From assembly GCA_022729635.1 (NCBI GenBank), contig DZAU01000081.1, positions 1 through 7,845 on the forward strand: a DNA stretch of 7,845 nt, in the 5' to 3' direction. Under the pieces are notes generated by a model. That model was not told the DNA's origin and ran no database searches. It saw only the letters and a list, made by a program, of their open reading frames with translations. This stretch comes from Flavobacterium psychrophilum. Its GTDB lineage: Bacteria; Bacteroidota; Bacteroidia; Flavobacteriales; Flavobacteriaceae. The translations under genes and the position numbers were made by a program. Positions 7,709 through 7,845 of this stretch are shown piece by piece (position 1 is the first letter of the stretch; each line of letters opens with the position of its first letter).

Positions 7709-7784
7709 AAATCCCAATTAAAAAATTCCAAATTCCAGTTGTAATCTCATTCATTTTGGGATTTGGAATTTGTTTTTGGGATTT
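7709..7784. repeat. Cluster of TTGGGATTT and TTTGGAATTT modules upstream of dnaE
   Basis: TTGGGATTT occurs exactly at 7756-7764 and 7776-7784, and inverted (AAATCCCAA) at 7709-7717. TTTGGAATTT occurs at 7762-7771 and inverted at 7723-7732. A looser relative, ATGGGATTG, follows at 7801-7809. The mix of direct and inverted copies within about 100 bases suggests a small low-complexity or palindromic repeat unrelated to the REP-like hairpins at the left of the window. No coding region is apparent in 7702-7845. Confidence 0.6.
7723..7771 (-). promoter_or_regulatory. Large hairpin in the dnaE leader
   Basis: Bases 7723-7736 (AAATTCCAAATTCC) pair with 7758-7771 (GGGATTTGGAATTT): 13 Watson-Crick pairs plus one G-T wobble on the plus strand (an A-C mismatch in the minus-strand RNA), with a 21-base loop at 7737-7757. 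If transcription starts near 7780, this hairpin fills most of the roughly 80-base leader and ends 21 bases before the ATG. It does not resemble any riboswitch I know. The modules making it up are short repeats, so it may be a by-product of repeat structure. Confidence 0.5.
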
Positions 7785-7786
7785 CC

Positions 7787-7817
7787 CAAAAATACATTTT
7801 ATGGGATTGAATTTCAA
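7787..7817 (-). promoter_or_regulatory. Bacteroidota-type promoter of dnaE
   Basis: On the minus strand, TTG (7817-7815) is followed after 20 bases by TATTTTTG (7794-7787), which fits the Bacteroidota housekeeping consensus of TTG about 19 bases before TAnnTTTG in every defined position. The start of transcription would fall near 7780, giving a leader of about 80 bases before the ATG at 7701. Bases 7787-7792 of the -7 element also lie within a perfect 8-bp inverted repeat (TTTTTGGG at 7773-7780, CCCAAAAA at 7785-7792). Confidence 0.65.
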
Positions 7818-7845
7818 TTTTAGTTATTAACAATTAACTTATTTG

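Noticed and set aside
7702..7731. Longer dnaE start at TTG 7731, adding ten residues (MEFFNWDFNY)
   Set aside because: The extension translates the AT-rich leader repeat, starts with a rare codon, and precedes a methionine exactly where the exonuclease fold begins.
7773..7792. Inverted repeat TTTTTGGG-ATTT-CCCAAAAA as a terminator for a gene to the right
   Set aside because: It has only three G-C pairs and no U tract after it on the minus strand, and it overlaps the well-matched dnaE promoter. No gene end is recognisable in 7793-7845.

Overview
The window most likely comes from a member of the Bacteroidota, probably Flavobacteriaceae close to Flavobacterium. The sequence is AT-rich, the start codons lack Shine-Dalgarno sequences and sit in A/T-rich leaders, one promoter matches the Bacteroidota type (TTG, about 20 bases, TAnnTTTG), and the replicative polymerase has the long exonuclease-fused form and wording I associate with flavobacteria. 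This assignment rests on recognition, not on a database search.

Layout. Every gene I can support reads leftwards, on the minus strand. From right to left: (i) a leader region (7702-7845) with a convincing promoter and two possible RNA hairpins; (ii) dnaE (3109-7701), the DNA polymerase III alpha subunit, with its own DEDDh proofreading domain at the N terminus; (iii) a 100-base gap holding a perfect 16-bp hairpin repeat that could also terminate dnaE; (iv) a 922-residue single-chain restriction-modification-like protein (240-3008), with an N-terminal PD-(D/E)XK nuclease and a gamma-class N6-adenine methyltransferase; (v) a 239-base stretch with two more copies of the hairpin repeat; and (vi) at the left edge, the first 17 codons of a gene whose N terminus (ending FYHIY, next codon starting with A) looks like a REP-associated tyrosine transposase (RAYT, IS200-like Y1 family).

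How the parts may fit together. dnaE is a chromosomal housekeeping gene. Left of it lies an accessory segment. The repeats are REP-like in shape, two of them sit just upstream of the putative RAYT, and identical 34-base stretches of two copies lie on either side of the restriction-modification gene. The simplest reading is a RAYT with its own family of palindromes, one of which has spread to the dnaE 3' end, with a lone type IIG-like defence gene between the copies. Whether the repeats helped bring the defence gene in, or merely settled in its flanks, cannot be decided from one window.
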